Assembly (NCBI GenBank): GCA_035604595.1 | Contig: DATNIE010000008.1 | Span: forward strand, 1 to 64,000 | Length of the DNA: 64,000 bases | Origin: CAIKZZ01 sp035604595 | GTDB taxonomy: Bacteria > Pseudomonadota > Gammaproteobacteria > Steroidobacterales > Steroidobacteraceae | Direction of reading: 5' to 3' | Shown here: piece after piece, positions 35,713 through 44,800 of the stretch | Numbering within the stretch: position 1 is the first letter of the stretch | Layout: every line of letters begins with the position of its first letter | Notes under the pieces: model-generated | What the model was told of the DNA's origin: nothing | Seen by the model: the letters and a program-made list of their open reading frames with translations, nothing else | Database searches by the model: none | Made by a program: the position numbers and the translations under genes

Positions 35713-36371
35713 CCATCCTCGAATTTGCACGGGGCCCGGCATTCCAGGCGGCGCTCTGGATCTTCGCCTTCGGCGTCTGCTGGCGGCTCGCCGGCGTGTT
35801 CTTGATGTACCGGCGCTTCGATCGCTCAAAGCCGCGGCGCCACCATCTCGTGGCGGGAGGCCTGAGGGCCATCGTGATGCGTTCGCTGCCACCGCACGAG
35901 CTCGAGAAGCGAATCGTGTTCCAGCACGTGTCGGGCTACGCGTGGCACCTGACATTCTTCATCTCGCTGCTGTTCTTCGCACCGCACCTGCCGTTCTTCA
36001 AGCAGTTCCTCGGATTCGGCTGGCCGACGCTGCCGAACACGATTGCGCTGCTGTCCGGCGCGATCGCGCTTGCGATCCTGCTGGCGCTGTTGTGGCGCCG
36101 CGCGACGGTGCCGGTGCTGCGCCAGATCTCGAGTCTCGACGACTACCTGAGCATCGTGCTCGTCATCCTGCCGCTGGCCACCGGTTTCATGCAGTACGCG
36201 CGCGTGCTGCCGTTCGGGATGCGCTACGAGACCTTGCTCGGCGTGCACATTCTGACGATCTGCGCGCTGATGGTCTGGTTCCCGTTCGGGAAGCTGATGC
36301 ACCTGTTCCTCGCGTTCCCGGCGCGGTTCCAGGCCGGCGCCCTGCTGGAGCGCAAAGGAGTCGAAGCATGA
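35709..36371 (+). CDS. isp1: Isp1-type membrane cytochrome b (NarI-like)
   Basis: A 220-residue protein with about five hydrophobic segments and His residues in the second and last (FQHVSGYAWHLTFF and LLGVHILTICAL), like the haem b subunit NarI of nitrate reductase and HmeC/DsrM. Together with the next gene it forms the Isp1-Isp2 pair that sits between the two hydrogenase structural genes in Thiocapsa hyn-type operons and links hydrogenase to the quinone pool or another carrier. ATGA overlaps with both neighbours. Confidence 0.9.
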   Translation: MTILEFARGPAFQAALWIFAFGVCWRLAGVFLMYRRFDRSKPRRHHLVAGGLRAIVMRSLPPHELEKRIVFQHVSGYAWHLTFFISLLFFAPHLPFFKQFLGFGWPTLPNTIALLSGAIALAILLALLWRRATVPVLRQISSLDDYLSIVLVILPLATGFMQYARVLPFGMRYETLLGVHILTICALMVWFPFGKLMHLFLAFPARFQAGALLERKGVEA

Positions 36372-37687
36372 GCGCCACCATTGCCAACCTCGACGCACTT
36401 CGTACCGCCCTGCCGGCGCTCGGCCAGCGCGTCGGGCGTTCCACCCGTACCGACGACGAACGCCTCGCGCGCGCCCGCGCCGTGATGCTCGGCGAGCTCG
36501 ACGCTTCGCACGCCACCTACCTCGAGACCTGCCTGCACTGCGGCATGTGCGCCCATGCCTGTCACTTCTACATCGGCACCAACGAGGCGAAGTACACGCC
36601 GATCTACAAGGTGGAGCCGCTGAAGAAGGTCTATCAGCGCGAGATCGGCCCGATGCGCTGGCTCAGGCGCCTCGTGGTGTCCGACATCTCGCTGTCGGAG
36701 CTCGAGGACTGGCAACCGCTCGTCTATGACGCATGCACCGAGTGCGGCCGGTGTGACCTGATGTGCCCGATGGGCATCCAGATCTCGCCGATGATCGGCA
36801 TCATGCGCCGCGCGCTCGCCGCCGCCGACCTGTTGCCGGCCGAGCTCGCCGGCGCCGCCGACGAGCAGAAGACCCTGGGATCGGTGCTGGGAGCGGGTCG
36901 CGCCGAGATACTCAGCCTCGCGCGCGAGCTCGAGACCGCAGGCGTGCACGTGCCGCTCGACCTCGCGACGGCGGATGTCGTGGTGCTGACGAGCGCCGTC
37001 GACATCAAGGCCTACGCCAACTCCTTCAAGGCGACCGCGAAGATCCTGAACCGGCTGAAGCTGAAGTGGACGCTGCTGAGCAACAGTATCGAACTGCTCG
37101 GCACCGGCGAGTCGCTCAAGGAGCTCCACGTCCGGCGCATCGTCGAGGAAGTCGTGCGGCATGAGGCCAAGACGCTGCTGCTGCCCGAGTGTGGCCACGC
37201 CTATCCGGCGCTGCGCTTCGACTCGGCGCACATGATCGGCGAGCCGCTGCCGTTCGCGGTGCTGTCGATCGCCGAATTCGTCGGCCGCGAGATAATGGCC
37301 GATCGGCTCAAGGTCAAGCGCGCGCCGGCGATGGGTCCGGTGACCTATCACGATCCATGCAAGCTCGGCCGGCACGGTGGGGTGTTCGAGGAGCCGCGCG
37401 CCGCGATCAAGGCGCTCGGCCTCGAGCTCAAGGAGATGGAGTCGCACGGGCGTACCAATTACTGCTGTGGCGGCGGCGGCGGCCAGTTCATGATCGCGCG
37501 CGGCGCGCAGCTCCGGCATCGGGCTTTCGAGATCAAGATGCGCGAGGTCGACGACACCGGGGCCGGCACGGTGCTGACCGCCTGCAACAGCTGCCGGCTC
37601 AACTATCAGAACGGCGCCAGCGAGTCGAACTGGCAGAAGTCCGTCCAGAGCATCATCGAACTGGTCGGTGCAAACCTAGCTGACTGA
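36368..37687 (+). CDS. isp2: Isp2-type heterodisulfide reductase D-like FeS protein
   Basis: A 439-residue cytoplasmic protein with two ferredoxin-type groups, CLHCGMCAHACH at about 58-69 and CTECGRCDLMCP, then two CCG-like domains; the second has YHDPCKLGR and NYCCGGGGGQF and the last CNSCRLNYQNG. This is the HdrD/DsrK/HmeD pattern. In hyn operons it pairs with Isp1. It could take electrons from H2 through Isp1 or from cytoplasmic thiol or disulphide chemistry. The first Cys group has a fourth member CH where CP is usual. Confidence 0.9.
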   Translation: MSATIANLDALRTALPALGQRVGRSTRTDDERLARARAVMLGELDASHATYLETCLHCGMCAHACHFYIGTNEAKYTPIYKVEPLKKVYQREIGPMRWLRRLVVSDISLSELEDWQPLVYDACTECGRCDLMCPMGIQISPMIGIMRRALAAADLLPAELAGAADEQKTLGSVLGAGRAEILSLARELETAGVHVPLDLATADVVVLTSAVDIKAYANSFKATAKILNRLKLKWTLLSNSIELLGTGESLKELHVRRIVEEVVRHEAKTLLLPECGHAYPALRFDSAHMIGEPLPFAVLSIAEFVGREIMADRLKVKRAPAMGPVTYHDPCKLGRHGGVFEEPRAAIKALGLELKEMESHGRTNYCCGGGGGQFMIARGAQLRHRAFEIKMREVDDTGAGTVLTACNSCRLNYQNGASESNWQKSVQSIIELVGANLAD

Positions 37688-37713
37688 GCCCGTCCAAGGC
37701 GCGGAGAACGTCC

Positions 37714-39438
37714 ATGACCGCACAAGCCCGAATCGTCGTCGACCCGGTCACCCGCATCGAGGGTCACCTGCGCATCGAGGCGACCATGAATGGCGATACG
37801 ATCGCCGCCGCCTACTCGTCCGGTACGATGGTTCGCGGCATCGAGATCATCCTCAGGGGACGCGATCCGCGTGACGCCTGGGCGTTCGCGCAGCGGATCT
37901 GCGGCGTGTGCACGCTGGTACACGGGATCGCCTCGGTCCGCGCGGTCGAGGACGCGCTCGCGGTAGACCTGCCGCCGAACGCGCAGGCGATCCGCAACCT
38001 GATGATCTCGGCGCAGTACGTGCACGACCACGTCATGCACTTCTACCACCTGCACGCACTCGACTGGGTCGACGTCGTCAGCGCCTTGAAGGCGAACCCG
38101 GCTGCGACCGCGACGCTGGCGCAGTCGATCAGTCCCTACTCCAAGTCCTCACCCGGCTATTTCGCCGACGTGCAGAAGCGCGTCAAGACCCTCGTCGAGT
38201 CCGGCCAGCTCGGCATCTTCGCCAACGCCTACTGGGGCCACCCGGCGTACAAGCTGCCGCCGGAGGCCAACCTGATGGCTGTCGCCCACTATCTCGACGC
38301 GCTCGTCTGGCAGCGCGAGGTGGCGCAGCTGCTCGCGATCTTCGGCGGCAAGAACCCGCACCCGAATTTCCTCGTGGGCGGCGTGCCGAGCGCGATCGAT
38401 CTCAATTCGGACTCCGCGCTCAACGCCAAGCGGCTCTCTCAGGTCGGCGCGATCGTCGCGCAGATGCGCAAGTTCGTCGACGAGGTGTACGTGCCGGATA
38501 CGCTCGCGATTGCCAGCTTCTATAAGGACTGGGGCGCGCAGGGCGAAGGGCTTGGCAACTTCATGACTTTCGGCGAGTTCCCGGCGACGCAGATGAGCGA
38601 CACGGCGAAGCTCGCGATCCCGCGCGGCGTGATCCTGAACCGCAACCTCGCGGAGGTGATCGAGCTCGACCTCAAGGACCCGGCCCAGGTGCAGGAGTTC
38701 GTGGCCCACTCTTGGTACGACTACTCGGGCGGCAAGGAGACGGGCTTGCATCCGTGGAGCGGCGAGACGGCTTTCAATTACACGGGGCCCGAGCCGCCGT
38801 ACCAGTTCCTGGACGTCGACAAGAGCTACTCGTGGCTCAAGTCGCCGCGCTGGCGCGGCCACGCGATGGAAGTGGGCCCGCTGGCACGCGTGCTGATGCT
38901 GTATGCGAAGGGCCATGCACAGACCAAGGAACTGGTCGACTCGACGCTGAAGACGCTGGACGTGCCGGTCGCCGCGCTCTTCTCGACGCTCGGCCGCACC
39001 GCGGCCCGGACACTCGAGACCAAGGTCATCGCCGACATGATGCAGGGCTTTTACGACGGCCTGGTCGCGAACATCAAGGCCGGTGACACCAAGACCTTCA
39101 ACGAGGCCAAGTGGGATCCGAGCAGCTGGCCGACACAGGCCAAGGGCGTCGGCTACACGGAGGCGCCGCGCGGCGGGCTGGTGCACTACATCGTGATCGA
39201 GAACGGCAGGATCGCCAACTACCAGGCGGTCGTGCCGAGCACGTGGAACGCGGGACCCCGCGACGTGAAGGGCCAGCCCGGCGCCTACGAGGCGGCGCTC
39301 GCGGGCCACAAGCTGGCCAACGTCGAGCAGCCGCTCGAGATCCTGCGCACGATTCACAGCTTCGATCCGTGCATCGCCTGTGCCGTACACGTGACCGACC
39401 CCGAGAAGGGCGAGCTCGTGAAGGTCAAGGTCTGCTGA
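37714..39438 (+). CDS. hynL: NiFe hydrogenase large subunit, Isp type
   Basis: A 574-residue catalytic subunit with both NiFe-binding motifs: RICGVCTLVHGIAS (L1, about 61) and DPCIACAVH (L2) near the end, followed by a 15-residue tail (starting VTDPEKG) that the protease removes. VVDPVTRIEGHLRIE marks the N-terminus. It has no signal of its own and is co-exported with the small subunit. Gene order small subunit, isp1, isp2, large subunit is that of the Thiocapsa hynS-isp1-isp2-hynL operon. No hyp genes for NiFe cofactor assembly lie in the window. Confidence 0.95.
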   Translation: MTAQARIVVDPVTRIEGHLRIEATMNGDTIAAAYSSGTMVRGIEIILRGRDPRDAWAFAQRICGVCTLVHGIASVRAVEDALAVDLPPNAQAIRNLMISAQYVHDHVMHFYHLHALDWVDVVSALKANPAATATLAQSISPYSKSSPGYFADVQKRVKTLVESGQLGIFANAYWGHPAYKLPPEANLMAVAHYLDALVWQREVAQLLAIFGGKNPHPNFLVGGVPSAIDLNSDSALNAKRLSQVGAIVAQMRKFVDEVYVPDTLAIASFYKDWGAQGEGLGNFMTFGEFPATQMSDTAKLAIPRGVILNRNLAEVIELDLKDPAQVQEFVAHSWYDYSGGKETGLHPWSGETAFNYTGPEPPYQFLDVDKSYSWLKSPRWRGHAMEVGPLARVLMLYAKGHAQTKELVDSTLKTLDVPVAALFSTLGRTAARTLETKVIADMMQGFYDGLVANIKAGDTKTFNEAKWDPSSWPTQAKGVGYTEAPRGGLVHYIVIENGRIANYQAVVPSTWNAGPRDVKGQPGAYEAALAGHKLANVEQPLEILRTIHSFDPCIACAVHVTDPEKGELVKVKVC

Positions 39439-39473
39439 GCCGCCCGGACGGCGGCGTCATGCCCTGCCCGTCG

Positions 39474-39495
39474 GCGTCCGGCAGCTGCCGGACGC
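39474..39495 (+). terminator. 22-bp perfect palindrome after the hydrogenase operon
   Basis: A perfect palindrome with central CAGCTG starts 36 bases after the hydrogenase stop codon. There is no U tract. It may work as a terminator-like hairpin or as a dimer-binding site. Further GTCCGG copies follow in the next 60 bases. Confidence 0.45.
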
Positions 39496-39629
39496 GTCCG
39501 GCTGCCCGAGGCACGCCTGTCGGGCGGAACGCCGGACGGTGTCGCCGGCCGCGGCCAATCCGCTCTCTGTCACCACCCCGGGTGCCACCGGATCTCGGCC
39601 AGAGCTGGCCTACGCGCAGCTGGTGCCGT

Positions 39630-40358
39630 TCAATTGAGCGTCACGACGGCGAGGCGGCCATCGGTGTAATAAGGATCGCCGCCGCCGTTCTTTCCCCTCA
39701 ATGCAGTCTGAAACGGGTCGATCCACTCGACGGTGGTGGTGATGTCGCGGGCCAGGTCTGCGAGCAGCGTGTCCCGCTCCTGGTCGATCGCGGCATCGAT
39801 GTGATGCGTGATCTGTCCGGTCCGGTGGCTGATGCCGGCACGGGTGTCGAGCGTCACCGCACCGACCCACAGCGGCCGGCCGTCGGCGTCGACGTCCGCT
39901 GACCTCCAGAATCTCACGTGATGCCGACGACGCGGATCGCCGCCGATCATCTGTTCGAAGGCCAGATCCTGCTTGCGGCCCCAGAAGTACAGGTTACTGA
40001 CAGGCGCTGTTCCGTATGGCCGATGGACAACGCTGTCCGTGGCGATACGCAATGCCGCAGTGAGCGTCACCGGATCGGCGGGTTCCCACCCGCCGGTCAT
40101 CAGTGCACGATGCAATGCGGCCTCGCTTGCGATCAGCGCGACGTTGATCGGGTCACCCGGAATGCCGTCGATCGTGACCGTGCGCGTTGCCAGAGTCTCG
40201 AGCGCCGGATGGCGATGCTCGACGTAACGCCACAGGCCCGGCAGCAGTCCGTAGGCCACTGCGTAGTAGCCAATTCCCGCCGCGGCGAGACTGCCGATGG
40301 CATACAGGAAAAGCCGGCGCCCGGGCGAATGACCGCGGTCCGATGCGGGGTCCGGCAT
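39630..40358 (-). CDS. LssY C-terminal domain protein
   Basis: A 242-residue protein with one N-terminal hydrophobic segment (about 14-36) and an LssY_C-type domain: DGIPGDPINVALIASEAAL, then GWEPADPVTL, the NLYFWGRKQDLAFEQ run and the HHVRFW strand. This domain occurs in LssY proteins linked to type I secretion in Legionella, but alone its function is unknown. Its start follows glmS by 62 bases in the same direction and it is divergent from nothing near by. The start at 40358 is chosen because the membrane segment follows. Confidence 0.8.
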   Translation of the reverse strand: MPDPASDRGHSPGRRLFLYAIGSLAAAGIGYYAVAYGLLPGLWRYVEHRHPALETLATRTVTIDGIPGDPINVALIASEAALHRALMTGGWEPADPVTLTAALRIATDSVVHRPYGTAPVSNLYFWGRKQDLAFEQMIGGDPRRRHHVRFWRSADVDADGRPLWVGAVTLDTRAGISHRTGQITHHIDAAIDQERDTLLADLARDITTTVEWIDPFQTALRGKNGGGDPYYTDGRLAVVTLN

Positions 40359-40420
40359 GGCCGGAAGTATATCCGGAAGCACAGCATCGGCCGCGCGCAG
40401 TCCGTCGCCGGCCGCCCGAG

Positions 40421-42256
40421 CTATTCGACGGTCACGCTCTTGGCCAGATTGCGCGGCTGATCCACGTCCGTGCCGCGCATCGTCGCGACGTGGTATGCAA
40501 GCAGCTGCAGCGGAATCGTGTACACGACCGGCGCCTGGAAGTAGCTGACGTGCTTCGGCATCTTGATGACGGTGACGCCGTCCGACGAATCGATCCCGGA
40601 CTCCGGGTCCGCGAACACGTACAGCTCGCCGCCGCGCGCGCGGACTTCCTGCAGGTTCGACTTCAGCTTCTCGAGCAGGTCGTTGTTCGGCGCGACCGTG
40701 ATCACCGGCATGTCGGCATCGACCAGCGCCAGCGGCCCGTGCTTGAGCTCTCCGGCCGCATAGGCCTCGGCGTGGATGTAGGAGATTTCCTTGAGCTTGA
40801 GCGCGCCTTCCATCGCGATCGGCGCGAGCGCGCCGCGCCCTAGAAACAGCGCGTGGTGCTTGTCGACGAATTTCTCGGCCAGGCGCCTGACGACCGGGTC
40901 GAGCGTCAGCGTCTCCTCGATCAGCCGCGGAATCTCGATCAGCCGCGCGACCAGGTGGCGCTCGCGCTCGCGGTCTATCCCGTGGTGCTTGCCGAGCGCG
41001 ATCACCAGCATGTCGAGCGCCGCGAGCTGTGTCGTGAACGCCTTGGTCGAGGCGACGCCGATCTCGGGGCCGGCGCGCGTCAGCATCACGAGCTCCGCCT
41101 CGCGTACGAGCGAGGACTCCGGCACGTTGCAGATCGCGAGCGTCGACAAGTACCCCGCCTGCTTCGCGAGCCGCAGCGCGGCCAGCGTATCGGCGGTCTC
41201 TCCCGACTGCGAGATCGTGACGAACAGCGTGTGCTTGGGCACGACGGGATTGCGGTAGCGGAACTCGCTCGCGATGTCGACCCAGCACGGCAGCCGGCAG
41301 ATCTGCTCGATGAAGTAGCGGGCCACCGATCCCGCGTGCCAGCTGGTTCCGCAGGCGACAATCTGCACCGCCTCGCTATGCTTCAGCATGTCCATCGCCG
41401 CCGGGCCGAACGCAGCCTCAAGCAGCTTCCCGCCCGCGACCCGCCCCTCGAGCGTCTGCGCGACCGCGCGCGGCTGCTCGTAGATCTCCTTCAGCATGTA
41501 GTGTGCGAACTCGCCCTTGTCGACCAGATCGGACGACAGCTCGCTCTCCATGACCTTGCGCTCGGCGCGGCGGCCGTGGCGGTCGACGATCGTGACGCTG
41601 CGCCGGTGGATCGCCGCGACATCGCCCTCCTCGAGAATCTGGAACCGCCGGGTGACGGGCAGCAGCGCCGAGATGTCGGAGGCGACGAAGTTCTCGTCAG
41701 CGCCGAGGCCCACGATCACCGGGCAGCCGGCGCGTGCGAGCACGATCGTGTCCGGATCCGTCTCGCTGATGACCGCGAGCGCGTAGGCGCCGCGCAGTTC
41801 CTTGACGGTGGCCTGGACGGCCTCGAACAGGTCCCTGTGACGCGCGAGGTGATAATGCACGCGGTGCGCGATCACCTCGGTGTCGGTCTCCGAGGAGAAC
41901 TCGTAACCCCGCGCCAGCAGGTCGGCGCGCAGCTCTTCGTGGTTCTCGATGATGCCGTTGTGAACGATCGCGATGCCATCGCGCGATACGTGCGGGTGGG
42001 CATTGCGCTCGCTCGGCTCGCCGTGCGTCGCCCAGCGGGTATGCGCGATGCCGAGCATGCCGTAGGCCGGAGCCTCGTCGAGCGCCTCCTTGAGGCGCGC
42101 GACTTTCCCGACGGTGCGCAGGCGGTGCACCCGACCGTCGCCGTTCAGCACGGCGACCCCGGCCGAGTCGTAGCCCCGATACTCGAGCCGCTGCAGCCCG
42201 TCGATCAGCACAGGCAGGATGTCTCGGCCGGCGACGGCACCTACGATTCCGCACAT
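40421..42256 (-). CDS. glmS: Glucosamine-6-phosphate synthase, glutamine-dependent
   Basis: A 611-residue enzyme that makes glucosamine 6-phosphate from fructose 6-phosphate and glutamine, the first step to UDP-GlcNAc for peptidoglycan and LPS. The N-terminal amidotransferase has the catalytic Cys2 (MCGIVGAVAGRD) and the RWATHGEPSERNAHPH stretch. The C-terminal part has two SIS sugar-isomerase domains (ACGTSWHAG, TISQSGETADT, FLGRGALAPIAMEGALKLKEISYIHAEAY). It follows glmU with 102 bases between, the common gammaproteobacterial order. No glmS ribozyme is visible. Confidence 0.97.
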   Translation of the reverse strand: MCGIVGAVAGRDILPVLIDGLQRLEYRGYDSAGVAVLNGDGRVHRLRTVGKVARLKEALDEAPAYGMLGIAHTRWATHGEPSERNAHPHVSRDGIAIVHNGIIENHEELRADLLARGYEFSSETDTEVIAHRVHYHLARHRDLFEAVQATVKELRGAYALAVISETDPDTIVLARAGCPVIVGLGADENFVASDISALLPVTRRFQILEEGDVAAIHRRSVTIVDRHGRRAERKVMESELSSDLVDKGEFAHYMLKEIYEQPRAVAQTLEGRVAGGKLLEAAFGPAAMDMLKHSEAVQIVACGTSWHAGSVARYFIEQICRLPCWVDIASEFRYRNPVVPKHTLFVTISQSGETADTLAALRLAKQAGYLSTLAICNVPESSLVREAELVMLTRAGPEIGVASTKAFTTQLAALDMLVIALGKHHGIDRERERHLVARLIEIPRLIEETLTLDPVVRRLAEKFVDKHHALFLGRGALAPIAMEGALKLKEISYIHAEAYAAGELKHGPLALVDADMPVITVAPNNDLLEKLKSNLQEVRARGGELYVFADPESGIDSSDGVTVIKMPKHVSYFQAPVVYTIPLQLLAYHVATMRGTDVDQPRNLAKSVTVE

Positions 42257-42358
42257 GGGTCAGGACTCCTGGCTCATGTTTCATTATCCCTCAATTGTGT
42301 GCGGCGGATCGTGACCTCGGTCCGGTGCCGCGACGGGCGCGGCTCAGCCGGCCAGCCG

Positions 42359-43798
42359 CTAAGTGCCTGATTTGGGACCGGGATCCCCATCCGGTGGCAG
42401 ATCGCCCTGCGCGATCCGCCGGGCGCGCTCGGCGGGATCCGCCGCCGCCGGCGCTTTCCACGACTCGATCGTCTGCTGGCGGCTGCGCTCGAGCGTCAGT
42501 GCGCCACGCGGCGCGGGCCTGGTGATCGTCGAGCCGGCACCGATGGTCGAACCCGCGCCGATCGTGACCGGGGCCACCAGCATCGAGCCCGAGCCGATGA
42601 ACGCCTGATCCTCGATCACGGTCGGCCACTTGTTCACACCGTCGTAGTTGCAGGTGATCGTGCCGGCGCCGACGTTGACGGCACGGCCGATCGTTGCATC
42701 ACCGAGGTAGCTCAGGTGGTTGGCCTTGCTGCCCTCGCCCAGGGCCGTGTTCTTGAGTTCGACGAAGTTGCCGACGTGCGCGTCGGCGCCGAGTCGCGTT
42801 CCGGGCCGGACCCGCGCAAACGGGCCGACGCTGCAGCGCTCGGCGATGTGCGCGCCGTCCAGCACGCAGTGCGGATAGATCACGGTGTCATCACCGATCG
42901 TGACGTCGCGGAGCACGCAGCCGGCGCCGATCCGGACGCGATCGCCGAGCCTGACCTGGCCCTCGAGCACGACATTGACGTCGATGACGACGTCGCGGCC
43001 CGCCGCAACGGTTCCGCGAACGTCGAGGCGGGTCGGGTCGAGCACGGTCACTCCGGCGTGCATCAGCTCGCCGGTTCGGAGCCGGCGGTATTCGGCCTCG
43101 AGCCCGGCAAGTTGCAGTTTGTCGTTGATGCCGAGCACCTCGGCGGCGGTCGGCGCGACGACCGCCTCCACCTTGAGTCCGTCGCGAACCGCGAGCGTCA
43201 CGACGTCGGTCAGGTAGTACTCGCCCTGCGCGTTGTCATTCCCGAGGCTTGCGAGCCACTTCCTGAGTGCGCCGGCGGGCGCGATCAAGAGCCCTGTATT
43301 CGCCTCGCGGACCGCGAGTTCTTTGCGGGTCGCGTCTTTCTGCTCGACGATGCGGTAGACGTTGCCGGCGTTGTCCCGCAGGACCCGCCCGTAGCCCGTT
43401 GGATCGTCGAGCAACACCGACAGCAGCACGAGCGTCCGCTCACCGGCGCGTTCGATCAGGCTCGCGAGCGTCGCGGCGCGCACCAGAGGCACATCCCCGT
43501 AGAGCACGAGCACCTGGTGGTCGTCCGGGATCGCGGGCATCGCCTGCATGACCGCGTGCCCCGTACCGTGCTGCTCGGCCTGCAGTACCCACTGAAGCGG
43601 GTGACCTGCGAACGCTTCCTTGACCTCCTCGCCGCCGTGGCCGTAGACGACGTGGATCGCCGCGGCCTTCAGTTGCAGCGCACAGTCGAGCACGTGCGCC
43701 AGCAGCGGCCGTCCGGCCAGCGGCTGCAGGACCTTCGGCAGGTCGCTGTTCATTCGCTTGCCCTGACCGGCGGCCAGGATGACGATGCTCAACGGCAT
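42359..43798 (-). CDS. glmU: Bifunctional GlcN-1-P acetyltransferase / GlcNAc-1-P uridylyltransferase
   Basis: A 479-residue enzyme for the last two steps of UDP-GlcNAc synthesis. The N-terminal uridylyltransferase begins ILAAGQGKRMNSDLPKVLQ and includes LYGDVPLV; the C-terminal left-handed beta-helix has hexapeptide repeats such as IGAGCVLRDVTIGDDT and the ending THxGxG-like NYDGVNKWPTVIEDQAFIGSGS stretch. It stands upstream of glmS in one direction. Length is normal and the start at 43798 (MPLSIVILAAGQG) puts the first strand at the N-terminus. Confidence 0.97.
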   Translation of the reverse strand: MPLSIVILAAGQGKRMNSDLPKVLQPLAGRPLLAHVLDCALQLKAAAIHVVYGHGGEEVKEAFAGHPLQWVLQAEQHGTGHAVMQAMPAIPDDHQVLVLYGDVPLVRAATLASLIERAGERTLVLLSVLLDDPTGYGRVLRDNAGNVYRIVEQKDATRKELAVREANTGLLIAPAGALRKWLASLGNDNAQGEYYLTDVVTLAVRDGLKVEAVVAPTAAEVLGINDKLQLAGLEAEYRRLRTGELMHAGVTVLDPTRLDVRGTVAAGRDVVIDVNVVLEGQVRLGDRVRIGAGCVLRDVTIGDDTVIYPHCVLDGAHIAERCSVGPFARVRPGTRLGADAHVGNFVELKNTALGEGSKANHLSYLGDATIGRAVNVGAGTITCNYDGVNKWPTVIEDQAFIGSGSMLVAPVTIGAGSTIGAGSTITRPAPRGALTLERSRQQTIESWKAPAAADPAERARRIAQGDLPPDGDPGPKSGT

Positions 43799-43930
43799 GG
43801 CGCTACCCGCGGACCCCGAAAGGCGCATTCTCGCATGCCGTCCCGGCCGGCCGGCGGGGCCGGGTTCGCAGATGCAGTGGGCGGACCCCCCCGGGCGGGG
43901 ACCAGGGGTCGGCGCGCGCGCGCGACTCTG

Positions 43931-44800
43931 TTAGTACGTCAGGTGCGCGAGGAACCCGTCGATCGCCGCGAGGCATTCCGGTTCGTCGAGCAGCGGCACG
44001 TGCCCGCGATTGGCCACCGTCAGCGGCACGAGGTCGGGTTTCTCGCGCTGCATCCGCGCAAACGTCGCCTCGCTCAGGATGTCGGAGAGCGCGCCGCGAA
44101 TTGCCAGCACCGGCACGGTCTTCAACGTCGCGAACAGCGGCCACAGGTCGGGGGCGGCCGCTGGGGCCGCGCGCATCGCCTCGCCGACCTTGGGATCGAC
44201 AGCGAGCACCGGCGCCCCAGATGCGTCTTCCCGGAAGCTGCGGCGGGCAAGCCGCAGCCACATCTCGTCCGGGAGGTCCCGCCAAGCGAGACCGAACACG
44301 GTTCGCAGCTGCGCGACGGCCTCATCCCAGCTGCGCACCGCGGGCAGGCGCCCGGCGTAACCCCGGATCCGGTCAGCACCGACGGGATCGATCTCCGGGC
44401 CGATGTCGTTCAGCACGATGCCGGCGATGGCGCCCGGCAGCACCGACGGCAGCATCATCGCGAGCAACCCGCCGAGCGAGGTCCCGACGATCGCGAGGCG
44501 CTTCAATCCCAGCTGGGTGATCAGCGCGGCGAGGTCAGCGAGATAGGTTCCGGGATGGTAGTTAGCCCAGACGGGGTCCCATGCCGAGAGCCCGCGCCCG
44601 CGCAGATCCGGGCAGATGACCCGGAGCGTCGGAGCGAGGTGCGCGGCGAGCGACTCGAAGTCCCGGCAATTGCGCGTCAGCCCCGGCAGGCACAGAACGG
44701 CTGGCGCCCCGGTACCGGCCGTGTCGTAGACCCGGCTGTAGAGCCTGAGCCCGTCCTTCGATGACCACCATTCGTCGCGAAACGGCTGGCTCCCGCTCAT
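43931..44800 (-). CDS. Alpha/beta-fold hydrolase
   Basis: A 289-residue hydrolase with the nucleophile Ser in VGTSLGGLLA, an oxyanion segment LPGLTRNCRDF and the catalytic His in NRGHVPLLDE. The DLRGRGLSAWDP run is typical for the family of haloperoxidase- and esterase-like enzymes. The start overlaps the stop of the acyl-CoA ligase gene as ATGA, so the two are translated together; a thioester or ester of the same acyl compound is a plausible substrate, but this is inference. Confidence 0.88.
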   Translation of the reverse strand: MSGSQPFRDEWWSSKDGLRLYSRVYDTAGTGAPAVLCLPGLTRNCRDFESLAAHLAPTLRVICPDLRGRGLSAWDPVWANYHPGTYLADLAALITQLGLKRLAIVGTSLGGLLAMMLPSVLPGAIAGIVLNDIGPEIDPVGADRIRGYAGRLPAVRSWDEAVAQLRTVFGLAWRDLPDEMWLRLARRSFREDASGAPVLAVDPKVGEAMRAAPAAAPDLWPLFATLKTVPVLAIRGALSDILSEATFARMQREKPDLVPLTVANRGHVPLLDEPECLAAIDGFLAHLTY

